From Dietzia lutea (GTDB lineage: Bacteria > Actinomycetota > Actinomycetes > Mycobacteriales > Mycobacteriaceae): a stretch of 64,000 nt of DNA. The notes beneath the pieces were generated by a model. The model was not told where the DNA came from, ran no database searches, and saw only the letters and a program-made list of their open reading frames with translations. Location: positions 1 through 64,000 of the forward strand of contig NZ_CP015449.1 in NCBI RefSeq assembly GCF_003096075.1, given 5' to 3'. The stretch's first letter is position 1; each line of letters opens with the position of its first letter. A program made the position numbers and the translations under genes. This document shows, one piece after another, positions 48,988 to 58,249 of the stretch.

Positions 48988-50517
48988 TCAGCTCACCGCC
49001 CGACAGGTCTCACCGGGCAGCGGCGCGGGGGCGGTGGGGGACGTGGGTGACTCGACGGGGGAGCGCTCGGGTGACCGCGCGGGCTCACCCGTGGGCGCCC
49101 CGGGCGACGCGGGCGCGTCGGTGGGGGAGGAGGGCGACGACGAGGTGGCCCCGTCGCGGTCCCGGTCACGTGGCGTGGGCTCGCACACCGGCAGGAGATT
49201 GTCCTGCGCGAGGCGGGAGACCTGGGCGGTCGCCTCGGAGAGGCTGCCCGACGGCATCCCGGCGCGGACGGTCTCCCGGGCGGGTTCGCGCAGGTCTCCC
49301 AGCGTGAACACGTCGCACCCGGTGGGGATGGCGTCGGGGGAGTGCATCGTCAGGTCACCGTCGGCGGCCAGGCAGGCGACCTGGCTGACCGAGGCCAACG
49401 AGATGCCGAAGACCTCCCCGGAGATGCCCCTCTTCACCACGACCTGGTTGTCCTCCTCGGTGACGAAGTAGTTGCTGCGGACGAGCAGCGCCGACACGCC
49501 GACGATCCCGGCCAGCACCGCGAGGACCCCGACGACGCTCAGCGCGAAACGCCATCTGCTGCCACGCGGCGGAGCGGGATCGCCCTCGTCGTCGTCGTCG
49601 CCCCTGGGGCCCGACCCGTCGGCTCCACGTCCCGCGCCGGACCCACCGACCTCCCCGCCGCGCGACGCGACCTGGGCGCGGGAGAACGCGGCGGCCTTGC
49701 CGGCCGCGGTGTCCGAGTACGGATCGGCGGCCGGGTCGATCTGGCCCGGCTCGTCGCCGGACGCGGCGCCCACCACCACGGGCACCACGGGCGCGTCGCG
49801 GGGCGAGTCCAGGACGTCCGCCAGCACGACGGTGATGTTGTCCGGCCCGCCCGATCGCAACGCCAGCTGCACCAGCCGGTCCGCCGCCTCCTCGACCGTG
49901 CCCGTGGCGAGCGTCTCGGCGATGGTCTCCGTGCTCACCGGGTCGGACAGGCCGTCCGAGCACAGCAGGTAGCGGTCGCCGACCCGGGCCTCGCGGATGA
50001 CGGCGGTCGGCTCCACCGGCTCGCCGGTCAGGGCCTTGAGGATGAGCGAGCGGCGCGGGTGGGAGTGCGCCTCGTCGGCGGAGAGCTCCCCGCGGTCGAC
50101 GAGGGACTGCACGAACGTGTCGTCCTTGGTGATCTGGCTCAGCGTGCCGTCGCGCAGCAGGTACGCGCGCGAGTCACCCACGTGGATCAGGCCCATGCGG
50201 CGGCCGTCGAACAGCAACGCCGTGGCGGTGCAGCCCATGCCCTCGGTCTCCGGGTGCGCCTCCACGTGGGCGGCGATCGCCTCGTTGCCGACGGTGAGCG
50301 CGCGGGTGAGGGCGGCGGTGAGGTTCTGCCCGGGCTCGTCCTCGTCGAGCCGGGCCAGCGCGGCCACGACGAACTGGCTGGCGATCTCCCCCGCCGCGTG
50401 GCCGCCCATCCCGTCGGCGAGCGCGAGCAGGCGCGGGCCGGCGTAGGCCGAGTCCTCGTTGTTGTCCCGCACCATCCCCAGGTGGGACCGGGCGGTGTAG
50501 ACGAGCGCCGGGGTCAC
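48988..50517 (-). CDS. pstP: PP2C-type Ser/Thr phosphatase PstP
   Basis: A 509-residue membrane phosphatase that reverses PknA/PknB phosphorylation. The cytoplasmic PP2C domain (about 1-235) has RDNNEDSAY, ALADGMGGHAAGE, IHVGDSRAYLL, LCSDGLSD and GGPDNITVVLAD, giving the metal-binding Asp set. A linker, a membrane helix (about 325-345) and a Ser/Pro-rich outer region follow. GTG 50517 overlaps the fhaB stop (GTGA) and matches the family N-terminus; longer readings run into fhaB. Confidence 0.95.
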   Translation of the reverse strand: MTPALVYTARSHLGMVRDNNEDSAYAGPRLLALADGMGGHAAGEIASQFVVAALARLDEDEPGQNLTAALTRALTVGNEAIAAHVEAHPETEGMGCTATALLFDGRRMGLIHVGDSRAYLLRDGTLSQITKDDTFVQSLVDRGELSADEAHSHPRRSLILKALTGEPVEPTAVIREARVGDRYLLCSDGLSDPVSTETIAETLATGTVEEAADRLVQLALRSGGPDNITVVLADVLDSPRDAPVVPVVVGAASGDEPGQIDPAADPYSDTAAGKAAAFSRAQVASRGGEVGGSGAGRGADGSGPRGDDDDEGDPAPPRGSRWRFALSVVGVLAVLAGIVGVSALLVRSNYFVTEEDNQVVVKRGISGEVFGISLASVSQVACLAADGDLTMHSPDAIPTGCDVFTLGDLREPARETVRAGMPSGSLSEATAQVSRLAQDNLLPVCEPTPRDRDRDGATSSSPSSPTDAPASPGAPTGEPARSPERSPVESPTSPTAPAPLPGETCRAVS

Positions 50518-50972
50518 GCGCGCAGCTCGATCACGGTCTTGCCGATCCGGATCGGCGTGCCGGCGGCCACCTTGACCGGGGTCGTCACCCGCGTCCTGTC
50601 CAGATAGGTGCCGTTGGTCGAACCCAGATCCTCGAGGAACCAGTCGGGGCCGTGTGGCGACAGCCGGGCGTGCTGGTTGGACGCGTAGTCGTCGTCTATC
50701 ACCAACGTGCACGAGTCCGCCCGGCCCAGCAGGACCGGTTGCTCCGACAGCGTGATGCGGGTGCCGGCCAGCGCGCCCTGCGTGACGACGAGGTGGCGGA
50801 TGGCCTTGGCGCCGCGACCGAACACGCCGCCGCGGCGCTCGGCGCGGCCGCCGGAGCGCATGCCCACGTTGCCGAAGACGTCGGTCTTCAGCGCCCGCAG
50901 CGTGAGATAGATGAACAGCCACAGCAGCACCAGCAACAGGCCGCGCGACAGCTGCAGAACGAGTCCCTGCAC
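50514..50972 (-). CDS. fhaB: FHA-domain protein FhaB (FipA-like)
   Basis: A 152-residue protein with an N-terminal membrane helix (LVLQLSRGLLLVLLWLFIYL, about 4-23) and a C-terminal FHA domain (about 60-150) with GRADSCTLVIDDDYASNQHARL and DLGSTNGTYLDRTRV. FHA domains bind phosphothreonine on kinase targets; FhaB links PknA/PknB to division proteins in mycobacteria. GTG start at 50972, 85 bases after fhaA. Confidence 0.94.
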   Translation of the reverse strand: MQGLVLQLSRGLLLVLLWLFIYLTLRALKTDVFGNVGMRSGGRAERRGGVFGRGAKAIRHLVVTQGALAGTRITLSEQPVLLGRADSCTLVIDDDYASNQHARLSPHGPDWFLEDLGSTNGTYLDRTRVTTPVKVAAGTPIRIGKTVIELRA

Positions 50973-51057
50973 TGGTGCCGTCCTCCCCTCGCCGGTCGGG
51001 TCACCTCTACCAACGTGTCACCGCCCCCGGTGGTTCCGGGGGTCATTCGTGTCGAGG

Positions 51058-51930
51058 CTAGTCGAACCGGACGGTGATCTCCGAGTGTCCGACCCGGATC
51101 ACGTCGCCGTCGGCCAGCTGCCAGTCCTGGACCGGGCCGCCGTTGACCGTGGTGCCGTTGGTCGAGCCCAGGTCGGTGAGAACCGCTTCCCGCCCGTCGA
51201 AGTGGATGTCCGCGTGCTGCCGGGACACGCCCGTGTCGGGCAGTCGGAAGGCGGCGTCCTGACCCCGTCCGAGCAGGTTGGAGCCCCGCTGGAGGCGGAA
51301 GGTACGGCCCGAGCCGTCCTCGAGGTGCAGCGTGACCGCCAGGGACGAGCGCCCCTGGGTGATCTGGGTGGGCGCGTCGGACGGACCGCCCCAGCCGGAG
51401 CTGCGGGGGCCGGTCTCGGCCGCGACGGGATAATTGGAGGCGGGTGCCTGCATGTCGAAGTTCTCCTTGCTCGCACTCGGTTCGCGGCGCGACGGCGACG
51501 ACGGCGCGGGATGACCCGGTCGCGGTGCCGGCGCGGCGGCCGAGATGTGGAACGGGACGGCATCGGGGTCCACGACCCCGTCGATACGCATCTGTCCGGT
51601 GTGGAGGTCGTCGCGCTCCACGAAGGTCACGGTGACCGGACCGTAGGTCTCCCAGCCCTGCTCGCTGATGTGATCCGACAGGTGGCGGGAGAAGGTCTTC
51701 ACGGCCAGCGCCTCGTCCTCGGTGAACGACGCGTAGTCGGAGCGCGCGAGAGTGATGGTGTAGCTGTTGGAGACCAGCAGGTGGCCGTCGACCACCTTGA
51801 GGGAGGCCTCCGCCTGCTTACGCAGCTGCGCCTCCACCTCGGCCGCCACCACCCGGCCACCGAAGAGTCGGGCGAACGCGTCGCCCACGGCGCCCTGGAG
51901 GGTCCGTTCGAACTTGCCGACGATTCCCAC
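51058..51930 (-). CDS. fhaA: FHA-domain protein FhaA (DUF3662 and FHA)
   Basis: A 290-residue scaffold that recognises phosphorylated partners such as MviN in mycobacteria. N-terminal DUF3662 domain (about 1-120, GAVGDAFARLFGGRVVAAEVE), a disordered linker, and a C-terminal FHA domain (about 210-290) with GRGQDAAFRLPDTGVSRQHADI and DLGSTNGTTVNGG. GTG 51930 is preferred: GGAGAGGAG lies at proper distance, while the farther GTG at 51948 sits inside that site. First gene of the kinase operon. Confidence 0.9.
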   Translation of the reverse strand: MGIVGKFERTLQGAVGDAFARLFGGRVVAAEVEAQLRKQAEASLKVVDGHLLVSNSYTITLARSDYASFTEDEALAVKTFSRHLSDHISEQGWETYGPVTVTFVERDDLHTGQMRIDGVVDPDAVPFHISAAAPAPRPGHPAPSSPSRREPSASKENFDMQAPASNYPVAAETGPRSSGWGGPSDAPTQITQGRSSLAVTLHLEDGSGRTFRLQRGSNLLGRGQDAAFRLPDTGVSRQHADIHFDGREAVLTDLGSTNGTTVNGGPVQDWQLADGDVIRVGHSEITVRFD

Positions 51931-52389
51931 GCTCACTCTCCTCTCCACCCGGTCCGATCCCGCCCGGTGCCCGGGCGGGTTCGCTCACGCCGCCCCGCGG
52001 CGGCATCCGGTCGATCATAGAGGCGACGGCCACCGGAAGCACGCGTGAAGCGGCCCGGCCGCGCCCCGGGGCCGGTCTCAACGGTGTCCCCGCCGACGCG
52101 ACACCGCGCTTCGTCTTGCGGGAGGGCGGGCCCGTCGCGCCCGCCCTCCCGGGCCCGTCCCGCGGCGGTCCGGGGCCCGTCCTGCGCCGGTCGCTCGGGC
52201 GCGCCGCACGACGTCTGGTCAACGGCGACTGGCGGTCTGAACTGGTCACCCGGTGCAGATCAGGAGTCAGAACGTTGCCGATCCGAGATAAAAAATCCGT
52301 AACTTATCGCCTCAACTTTAAGATATGTTCATCAAGACCCAAGGGGGGGTCCGGGCCGGAGGGTCCACGTATACGAGGGGGAATTCGAC
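51931..52389. other. Divergent intergenic region fhaA / exopolysaccharide locus
   Basis: No gene is seen in these 459 bases. A perfect 11-bp GC hairpin (GGGAGGGCGGG, 52120-52130, with 52140-52150) lies in the middle. An AT-rich tract at 52285-52330, including TTTAAGATATG, marks the likely promoter of the exopolysaccharide genes and is unusual against the GC-rich background. Confidence 0.5.
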
Positions 52390-53325
52390 GTGAACAAGGA
52401 CGTCAACGGAAAGACGCGGGGGACGGTGCTGGATAGCAGTCCGTGCCCGCCGCGGGTCAGTCTGGTCATACCGACACTGAACGAGGCCGAGAACCTCGCT
52501 TGCCTGCTGCCGACGATCGGGGGGATCGTCGACGAGCTGGTGATCGTGGACGGCAGGTCCACCGACGGGACGGTGGAGAAGGCGCTCGAGCTGCGCCCGG
52601 ACGCCGTCATCGTCCGCGAACAGCGCGCGGGGAAGGGATACGCGCTGCAGGCCGGATTCGCGGCCTGCTCCGGCGACATCATCGTGATGATGGACGCCGA
52701 CGGGTCGATGGCCCCGGCGGAGATCGACACGTTCGTCTCGGCGCTCCAGGCGGGCGCGGACGTCGTCAAGGGATCGAGGTTCCTCCAGGGCGGGGGCAGT
52801 GGAGACCTCACGGGTGTGCGGATGCTCGGCAACGCCGTGCTCACGCGCACCGTCCGATGGACCTTCGGGGGACGGTTCTCGGACCTGTGCTACGGCTACA
52901 TGGCGTTCTGGCGCGACGTGCTGCCGTTCTTCGACGAAGAGGTCGGCGGGTTCGAGATCGAGACGTTCCTCAACGTGCGTGCGCTCGCGGCCGGCCTGCG
53001 GGTCGTCGAGGTCGCGTCGTACGAGGAGCACCGGCTCAGTGGCGAGAGCAACCTCAGCGCCATCAAGGACGGGTACCGAGTGCTGAGCACGATCGTCCGG
53101 GAGCGCCGCCGGGTGCGGCGGTACCGCGCGAGCCTGGGGCTGCACCGCCCTGACCTGCACAGCGGCTCGCCGATGCCCCATCCGGTGATCGCCCTCCGCG
53201 AGCACCGTAGTCACGCCGGGATCCCGGCGACGACGTTGACGAGTGCGTCCGGGTCCGCGGTCGCCGGGGTGGCCGTCGCGGCCGTGGTCTCGGAGGGGAG
53301 CGCCCTCCGAGGACACGCTCAATGA
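52390..53325 (+). CDS. GT2 family glycosyltransferase
   Basis: A 311-residue inverting glycosyltransferase of the DPM1-like GT2 type. It opens VSLVIPTLNEAENL (about 23-36), has VIVDGRSTDGT, EQRAGKGYAL and the metal-binding MDADGS (Asp103 region). The C-terminal 50 residues are hydrophobic and Ala/Ser-rich but weak as membrane helices. GTG at 52390 starts the locus; the stop overlaps the next gene (ATGA). Probably transfers a sugar to a polyprenyl phosphate or growing glycan. Confidence 0.85.
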   Translation: MNKDVNGKTRGTVLDSSPCPPRVSLVIPTLNEAENLACLLPTIGGIVDELVIVDGRSTDGTVEKALELRPDAVIVREQRAGKGYALQAGFAACSGDIIVMMDADGSMAPAEIDTFVSALQAGADVVKGSRFLQGGGSGDLTGVRMLGNAVLTRTVRWTFGGRFSDLCYGYMAFWRDVLPFFDEEVGGFEIETFLNVRALAAGLRVVEVASYEEHRLSGESNLSAIKDGYRVLSTIVRERRRVRRYRASLGLHRPDLHSGSPMPHPVIALREHRSHAGIPATTLTSASGSAVAGVAVAAVVSEGSALRGHAQ

Positions 53326-55499
53326 CCGGGGAGCGCGCCTCGGTCATCGTGTGCGCGAACTCCTCCGATCGATTCCCACAGCTGGTCGCGGCGGTCGGGT
53401 CCGTCCTCGGACAGACCCGCCCGCCGGCCGAGGCCGTCGTGGTGATCGATCACAACCCCGGCCTGTTCGAGCGGACGGCGCGTCGCTTCCCAGAGGTGAC
53501 CGTCCTCGAGAACACGGGACCGCCCGGGCTCTCCGGTGCCCGGAACACCGGGACCGCGGCCGCCACGGGTGGCATCGTCGTCTATCTCGACGACGACGCC
53601 GTGGCCGAGCCGGGATGGCTGGAGGCCCTGACGGCCCACTTCGTGCGACCCGAGGTCCTCGGCGTCAGCGGGTTCGCCGAGCCCCGGTGGGCGGCCGGCA
53701 GGCCGCGCTGGTGGCCGGACGAGTTCGACTGGGTGGTCGGCTGCAGCTATCGCGGACTCCCGGAGTCGGTCGGACCGGTGCGGAACCTGATGGGCTGCAC
53801 CATGGCGTTGCGGCGCGACGTCGTGGAGACCGTCGGCGGGTTCGACACCGCACTCGGCCGGACCGGCTCCGGCGCCGCCGGCTGTGAGGAGACCGAGCTG
53901 TGCATCCGCGCCGTGGAGGGCTTCCCGGGCGGGGTCTTCCTCCACGATCCCGGCGCGCGGGTGCGGCACCACGTCCCGTCCGCACGGGGAACCGTCGCCT
54001 ACTTCCGGTCGAGGTGCTTCGCGGAAGGCGTGTCGAAGCGTCTCGTGTCCCGCCGCACCGGCGCGGGGGCGGCCCTGTCCACGGAGGCGGCCTACGTCCG
54101 GCGCGCCCTGCCGACGGGGATCGTGCGCGACCTGGCCGACGCGGTGCGGGGAGACGCCGCCGGCCTCGCGCGCGCGGCGGTGATCGCCGTCGGGCTCGGC
54201 GCGACCGCCGCCGGGTTCCTGGCGGCCGGACTCCGCTCGGCGCGGTCATCCGCGGCCGAACCGCCACTGCCTCCGGTCGCCCCGGTCCTGCCGCTGGTCA
54301 TCGAGGTGGGTGACCCGCCGCGGCCACTGCCGGCGGCTCCGGGGGACCGGCCGTACGCCCGGGCCTGGTGCCTGTTCCTCGACGACGGTGTCCCGGTGGG
54401 CGAGCGCGAGGTCGAGCTGGACGGGACGGTCGCCACCACCGCCGACGTGCTGGCGCGGGCTGGAGGCCTCGCGGCGCCCGGCGCCGCCCGGCCGCGGTCA
54501 CAGGCCGACGGCGCCCGCACCCGGGACGACACCACGGTGGTGATCGCCACCCGGGCCCGGCCCGCCCGCCTCGCCGAATGCCTGGATTCGATCGCCGCCG
54601 GCACGATCCTGCCCGGCCGGGTGGCCGTGGTGGACAACGCCCGGCCCGACGACCAGACCGAGAAGCTGATCCGCGGGTACCGCATCGAGGGCAGCGTGGT
54701 CGAGTACGTACGGGAGGACCGCCCGGGCCTCGCCCACGCCCACAACGCGGCCCTCCGGTGCGTAGTGACGGACCTGGTCGCCTTCACCGACGACGACGTC
54801 TGGGTGCACGAGCGCTGGCTCGAGAACATCACCGGGGCGTTCGACGCCGATCCGGAGACCGTGTGTGCGACCGGCATGATCGCGCCCAGGGAACTCGACA
54901 CCGTCGCCCAGCAGTGGGTCGAGGCGCAGGGGGTCTACAGCAAGGGGCTCCGTCGACTGGTGTTCGACAACGCGGAACACCGGGCGGACAACCCGATGTA
55001 CCCCTACGCGGCAGGGGCGTTCGGCTCCGGCGCCAACATGGCGTTCCGAACCGACCAGCTCAGAGCCATCGGTGGCTTCGACGGGGCCCTCGGGACCGGC
55101 ACGGTGACCCGGGGCGGCGACGACCTCGCGGTGTTCTACGACGTCATCCGGCACGGCGGGCGCCTGACCTACGCGCCGTCGGCGATCGTGCTCCACCCGC
55201 ATCACCGGGACTATGCGGCTCTGCGCCGCCAGGTGTACGGGTACGGGGCGGGCCTGGGCGCCCATCTGATGCGGTGCGTCCTCGACGAGCCGCGCGCGGC
55301 GGTGACGATGGTGCGCCACCACCGGGCCGCCGCGGCCCGGCTCGCCACCATCCTCAACCCGCCGCCGGCCCGCGGCCTGCCCGCCTACCCGCGCGATCTG
55401 TCGCGCGCCCAACGCAGCGGACTCGCCACCGGCCCGGCCCGGTACCTGATCAGTCGCTACCGCACCCGCGGTGACGTCCGGGAACGGATCGCCACATGA
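53322..55499 (+). CDS. Two-domain GT2 glycosyltransferase
   Basis: A 725-residue protein with two GT2 catalytic domains. The first (about 5-235) has SVIVCANSSDRFPQL, GLSGARNTG and LDDD (D90-D92). The second (about 404-660) has TVVIATRARPARLAECLDSI, GLAHAHNAAL and FTDDD (D490-D492). A hydrophobic stretch (about 285-305) and an Ala/Pro linker join them. Two active sites suggest it adds two different sugars or makes an alternating linkage. Overlaps both neighbours by four bases. Confidence 0.85.
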   Translation: MTGERASVIVCANSSDRFPQLVAAVGSVLGQTRPPAEAVVVIDHNPGLFERTARRFPEVTVLENTGPPGLSGARNTGTAAATGGIVVYLDDDAVAEPGWLEALTAHFVRPEVLGVSGFAEPRWAAGRPRWWPDEFDWVVGCSYRGLPESVGPVRNLMGCTMALRRDVVETVGGFDTALGRTGSGAAGCEETELCIRAVEGFPGGVFLHDPGARVRHHVPSARGTVAYFRSRCFAEGVSKRLVSRRTGAGAALSTEAAYVRRALPTGIVRDLADAVRGDAAGLARAAVIAVGLGATAAGFLAAGLRSARSSAAEPPLPPVAPVLPLVIEVGDPPRPLPAAPGDRPYARAWCLFLDDGVPVGEREVELDGTVATTADVLARAGGLAAPGAARPRSQADGARTRDDTTVVIATRARPARLAECLDSIAAGTILPGRVAVVDNARPDDQTEKLIRGYRIEGSVVEYVREDRPGLAHAHNAALRCVVTDLVAFTDDDVWVHERWLENITGAFDADPETVCATGMIAPRELDTVAQQWVEAQGVYSKGLRRLVFDNAEHRADNPMYPYAAGAFGSGANMAFRTDQLRAIGGFDGALGTGTVTRGGDDLAVFYDVIRHGGRLTYAPSAIVLHPHHRDYAALRRQVYGYGAGLGAHLMRCVLDEPRAAVTMVRHHRAAAARLATILNPPPARGLPAYPRDLSRAQRSGLATGPARYLISRYRTRGDVRERIAT

Positions 55500-56290
55500 G
55501 ACACGTCATACCCGTCCTGCTGTACCACTCCGTGACCGAGGAGCACGTGCGTGGCTTCGAGAGGTTCACCGTTCCGCCCAGCCGGTTCGCGGCACACCTC
55601 GACCACCTGATCGACGACGATCGCGTGGTCCTGCCCCTGGGCCGCATCGCCGAACACCTCCGGTCGGGGACCTCCCTACCGGAGGGCGCGGTGGCGATCA
55701 CCTTCGACGACGGGCTGGCCGATTTCGCACAGCACGCCTGGCCGCTCCTGAAGGGGCGGGGTCTCCCCGCCACGCTGTACGCCGTCGCCGGATACCTCGG
55801 CGACCGCAGCCGGTGGCTCGACGGGGCCGCCGCCGACACGCAGATGCTCACCGCCGACCAGTTGTCGGACCTGGCCTCCGACGGCGTCGAGATCGGGGCG
55901 CACACCATGACGCACCCACAGCTCGACCTGTTGCCGCGTGCCCGCGCCCGACGGGAGATCGCGGAGTCCAAGGAGGTCCTCGAACAGGTCCTCGGGCGAC
56001 CGGTCACCACGTTCGCCTACCCACACGGGCACCACACCGCGGCAGTCAAGGACCTCGTCGCGGAGGCGGGATACACCTCGGCGGCGGCGGTCCGGAACAT
56101 GTTGAGTCATGACCGCGATGACGTGTACGCCATCGCGCGGTGGACCATCACCGACACCACCACCACGGCGGATCTCGGTCGGCTCCTCCAGGGGAAGGGC
56201 GCCCGGCCCGCGCCCCGTCGGCAACTGATGCGGACGAGGGCCGGCCGTCAGGTCCGCCGGCTGCGTCACCGAACGGAGGCGACCCGGTGA
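55496..56290 (+). CDS. Polysaccharide deacetylase (NodB/CE4)
   Basis: A 264-residue NodB-homology enzyme. Motif 1 is TFDDG (Asp71, Asp72), motif 2 is HTMTH (His136, His140), the zinc triad of CE4 deacetylases, and FAYPHG is motif 3. No signal peptide is visible. The family removes N-acetyl or O-acetyl groups from glycans; here probably the exopolysaccharide or a lipid-linked intermediate. Overlaps its neighbours by four bases on each side. Confidence 0.87.
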   Translation: MRHVIPVLLYHSVTEEHVRGFERFTVPPSRFAAHLDHLIDDDRVVLPLGRIAEHLRSGTSLPEGAVAITFDDGLADFAQHAWPLLKGRGLPATLYAVAGYLGDRSRWLDGAAADTQMLTADQLSDLASDGVEIGAHTMTHPQLDLLPRARARREIAESKEVLEQVLGRPVTTFAYPHGHHTAAVKDLVAEAGYTSAAAVRNMLSHDRDDVYAIARWTITDTTTTADLGRLLQGKGARPAPRRQLMRTRAGRQVRRLRHRTEATR

Positions 56291-57333
56291 GCACCGTCCA
56301 GGTCATCTCCCCCGCGCCCCGGGACAGGTGGGGGCGGCTCCTCTCGGTGTCCGACAGGGCGCTGCCGGAACACGCGCCGGGATGGACGGACGCGATGTGC
56401 GCGTCGGGCCGTTTCTCGGACGTCAGCCGGCACTACTCTTTCGACGACGGCAGTGAGGCCGTCCTCCCGCTCGTGGCACGCCGGGGGTTGGCGGGGATCG
56501 GGGGCTGGGCGGGTTCGTACCCGGCGGCCTGGGGTATCGGGGGACCCCTCGACACCGGTCTGACCCCGAGGGCCGCGCGACTGATCCTGCGGGACCTGCG
56601 CGGACTCGGCTACCAACGTATCGGCCTCCGGCCGAACCCCCTCGACGGTCCCGTCTGGTCGGCCGCTGCACGGGCGGAGAACGCCCTGTCGGTGCCGAGG
56701 CGAGCTCACGTGCTCGACCTGACCGAAGGCGTCGACGCCGTGTGGGACGGGATGTCCCAGTCGGGCCGACGCAATGTGCGTCTGGCCCGCCGCGCCGGTG
56801 TCCGCGTCGAGACGGGACGCGGCGGGGAACTGCTCGACCAGTACTACGAGTTGTTCCTCTCGTCGGTCGACCGATGGGCGGGCAACCAGAACGAGCCGCT
56901 GGCCCTCGCCCGGGCCCGGGCGCGACTCCGAGATCCGATCGGCAAGCTGCGCGCGATGGGCAGCCACCTCGGGGAGAGCTTCTGCGTCATCCTGGCGTAC
57001 CTCGACGACGGCCCCGTGGCGGGGGCGATCGTGCTCTACGGCCCGCGCACCGGACACGGGACGCGCGCGGCGATGGACCGCGACCGGATCGGCAGGTCCC
57101 ATGCCAGTGAGCTGGTCTATTGGACGGCGATCGAGCTGGCCTGCGAGTCCGGCTGCACGACATTCCACATGGGCGAGTCCGGGACGTCCCGAACGCTGGC
57201 CCAGGCCAAGGAGAAGTTCGGCGCCCGCGCGCACGACTACGCCGAGGTCCGTATCGAGAGGCTGCCGTGGACACGAGCAGACACCGCCGTCCGGAACGGC
57301 ATCAAGCGCATGATCGGCTTCAGCGATGAGTAG
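56287..57333 (+). CDS. FemAB/GNAT-like acyltransferase
   Basis: A 348-residue protein resembling the GNAT fold family used in FemAB-like and BioF2-like N-acyltransferases of exopolysaccharide loci. The C-terminal half has SQSGRRNVRLARRAGVRVE (about 158-176) and a GATX-like stretch with SELVYWTAIELACESG and FHMGESG. GTG 56287 overlaps the deacetylase stop (GTGA). It follows the deacetylase, so it may acylate amino groups that enzyme exposes; this is inference. Confidence 0.75.
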   Translation: MSTVQVISPAPRDRWGRLLSVSDRALPEHAPGWTDAMCASGRFSDVSRHYSFDDGSEAVLPLVARRGLAGIGGWAGSYPAAWGIGGPLDTGLTPRAARLILRDLRGLGYQRIGLRPNPLDGPVWSAAARAENALSVPRRAHVLDLTEGVDAVWDGMSQSGRRNVRLARRAGVRVETGRGGELLDQYYELFLSSVDRWAGNQNEPLALARARARLRDPIGKLRAMGSHLGESFCVILAYLDDGPVAGAIVLYGPRTGHGTRAAMDRDRIGRSHASELVYWTAIELACESGCTTFHMGESGTSRTLAQAKEKFGARAHDYAEVRIERLPWTRADTAVRNGIKRMIGFSDE

Positions 57334-58249
57334 GCGCGGCGGCGGCGTACGCGGGACCCGTCGGTGGTGGGCCTCGATCGGCGCCGCGGTCCTGACCGTG
57401 GCCGTGGTCTCCTCGTGCTCCGTCGACATCTACCTGGGATCCGGTCGCGTCGACGCGGACGAGTCGACGGCACCGGCCCCGACGGACGGCACGGTTCGCC
57501 CACAGAGGGTCGCCAACAACGGGGAGCGGCTCATCCTCGACGAGGAGTTCGCCGGCACGGAACTCGACGCCGGGGTGTGGAATACCTGCCACTGGTGGGA
57601 CGAGGGCGGCTGCACGATCGCCACCAACGACGAACTCGAGTGGTACCTCCCCGGTCAGGTGCGGGTCGCCGACGGGGTGCTGCGGCTCACCGCGGAGAGA
57701 CGCGACGCCATCGGGGCCGACGGCGAGTACTTCCCCTACGTGTCCGGGATGGTCAGCACCGGGCCACCTGTCCACCAGGCCCCTGCGAAGCTCGCGTTCA
57801 CCTACGGAACGGTCGAGGTCGCTTTCCGGGCCCCCCTGGGAGCCGGACTCTGGCCGGCCGTCTGGATGCTCCCCGCCAGCGAATCGTCGAAGCCGGAGAT
57901 CGACATCTTCGAGGCCGTGGGTCAGCGTCCCCGCACGGCCGGCATGTACTTGCATCCGAGCCCGGAGTCGGGGACCGAGCGCTCCTTCCACCACCATCAG
58001 CTCCCGCCGGGGGAGGACCTGGCCGACACGCACGTGGTGCGCCTCCAGTGGTCACCGGAGCGACTGGACTTCTTCTTCGACGGCGACAAGGTCTGGGAGG
58101 TGACTGGCCCGCAGGTGCCGGACGAGCCGATGTACCTGGTGATCAACCTCGCGGTCGGCGGTGAGTACGGCGGGACACCGGATCCGGCGGCGTTCCCGGC
58201 GACCTTCGAGATCGACTACGCACGGATCTGGTCGGGAGGTGCGAGGTGA
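57326..58249 (+). CDS. GH16 family lipoprotein
   Basis: A 307-residue lipoprotein: basic start, hydrophobic signal and lipobox VSSC (Cys31), a short linker, then a GH16 jelly-roll domain (about 65-305). The catalytic motif is EIDIFE (Glu191, Asp193, Glu196), with the usual GLWPAVWMLP before it. GH16 enzymes cut beta-1,3/1,4-glucans, galactans and similar polymers or transfer them. In an exopolysaccharide locus it probably trims or releases polymer. Overlaps the previous gene by eight bases. Confidence 0.88.
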   Translation: MSRRGGGVRGTRRWWASIGAAVLTVAVVSSCSVDIYLGSGRVDADESTAPAPTDGTVRPQRVANNGERLILDEEFAGTELDAGVWNTCHWWDEGGCTIATNDELEWYLPGQVRVADGVLRLTAERRDAIGADGEYFPYVSGMVSTGPPVHQAPAKLAFTYGTVEVAFRAPLGAGLWPAVWMLPASESSKPEIDIFEAVGQRPRTAGMYLHPSPESGTERSFHHHQLPPGEDLADTHVVRLQWSPERLDFFFDGDKVWEVTGPQVPDEPMYLVINLAVGGEYGGTPDPAAFPATFEIDYARIWSGGAR

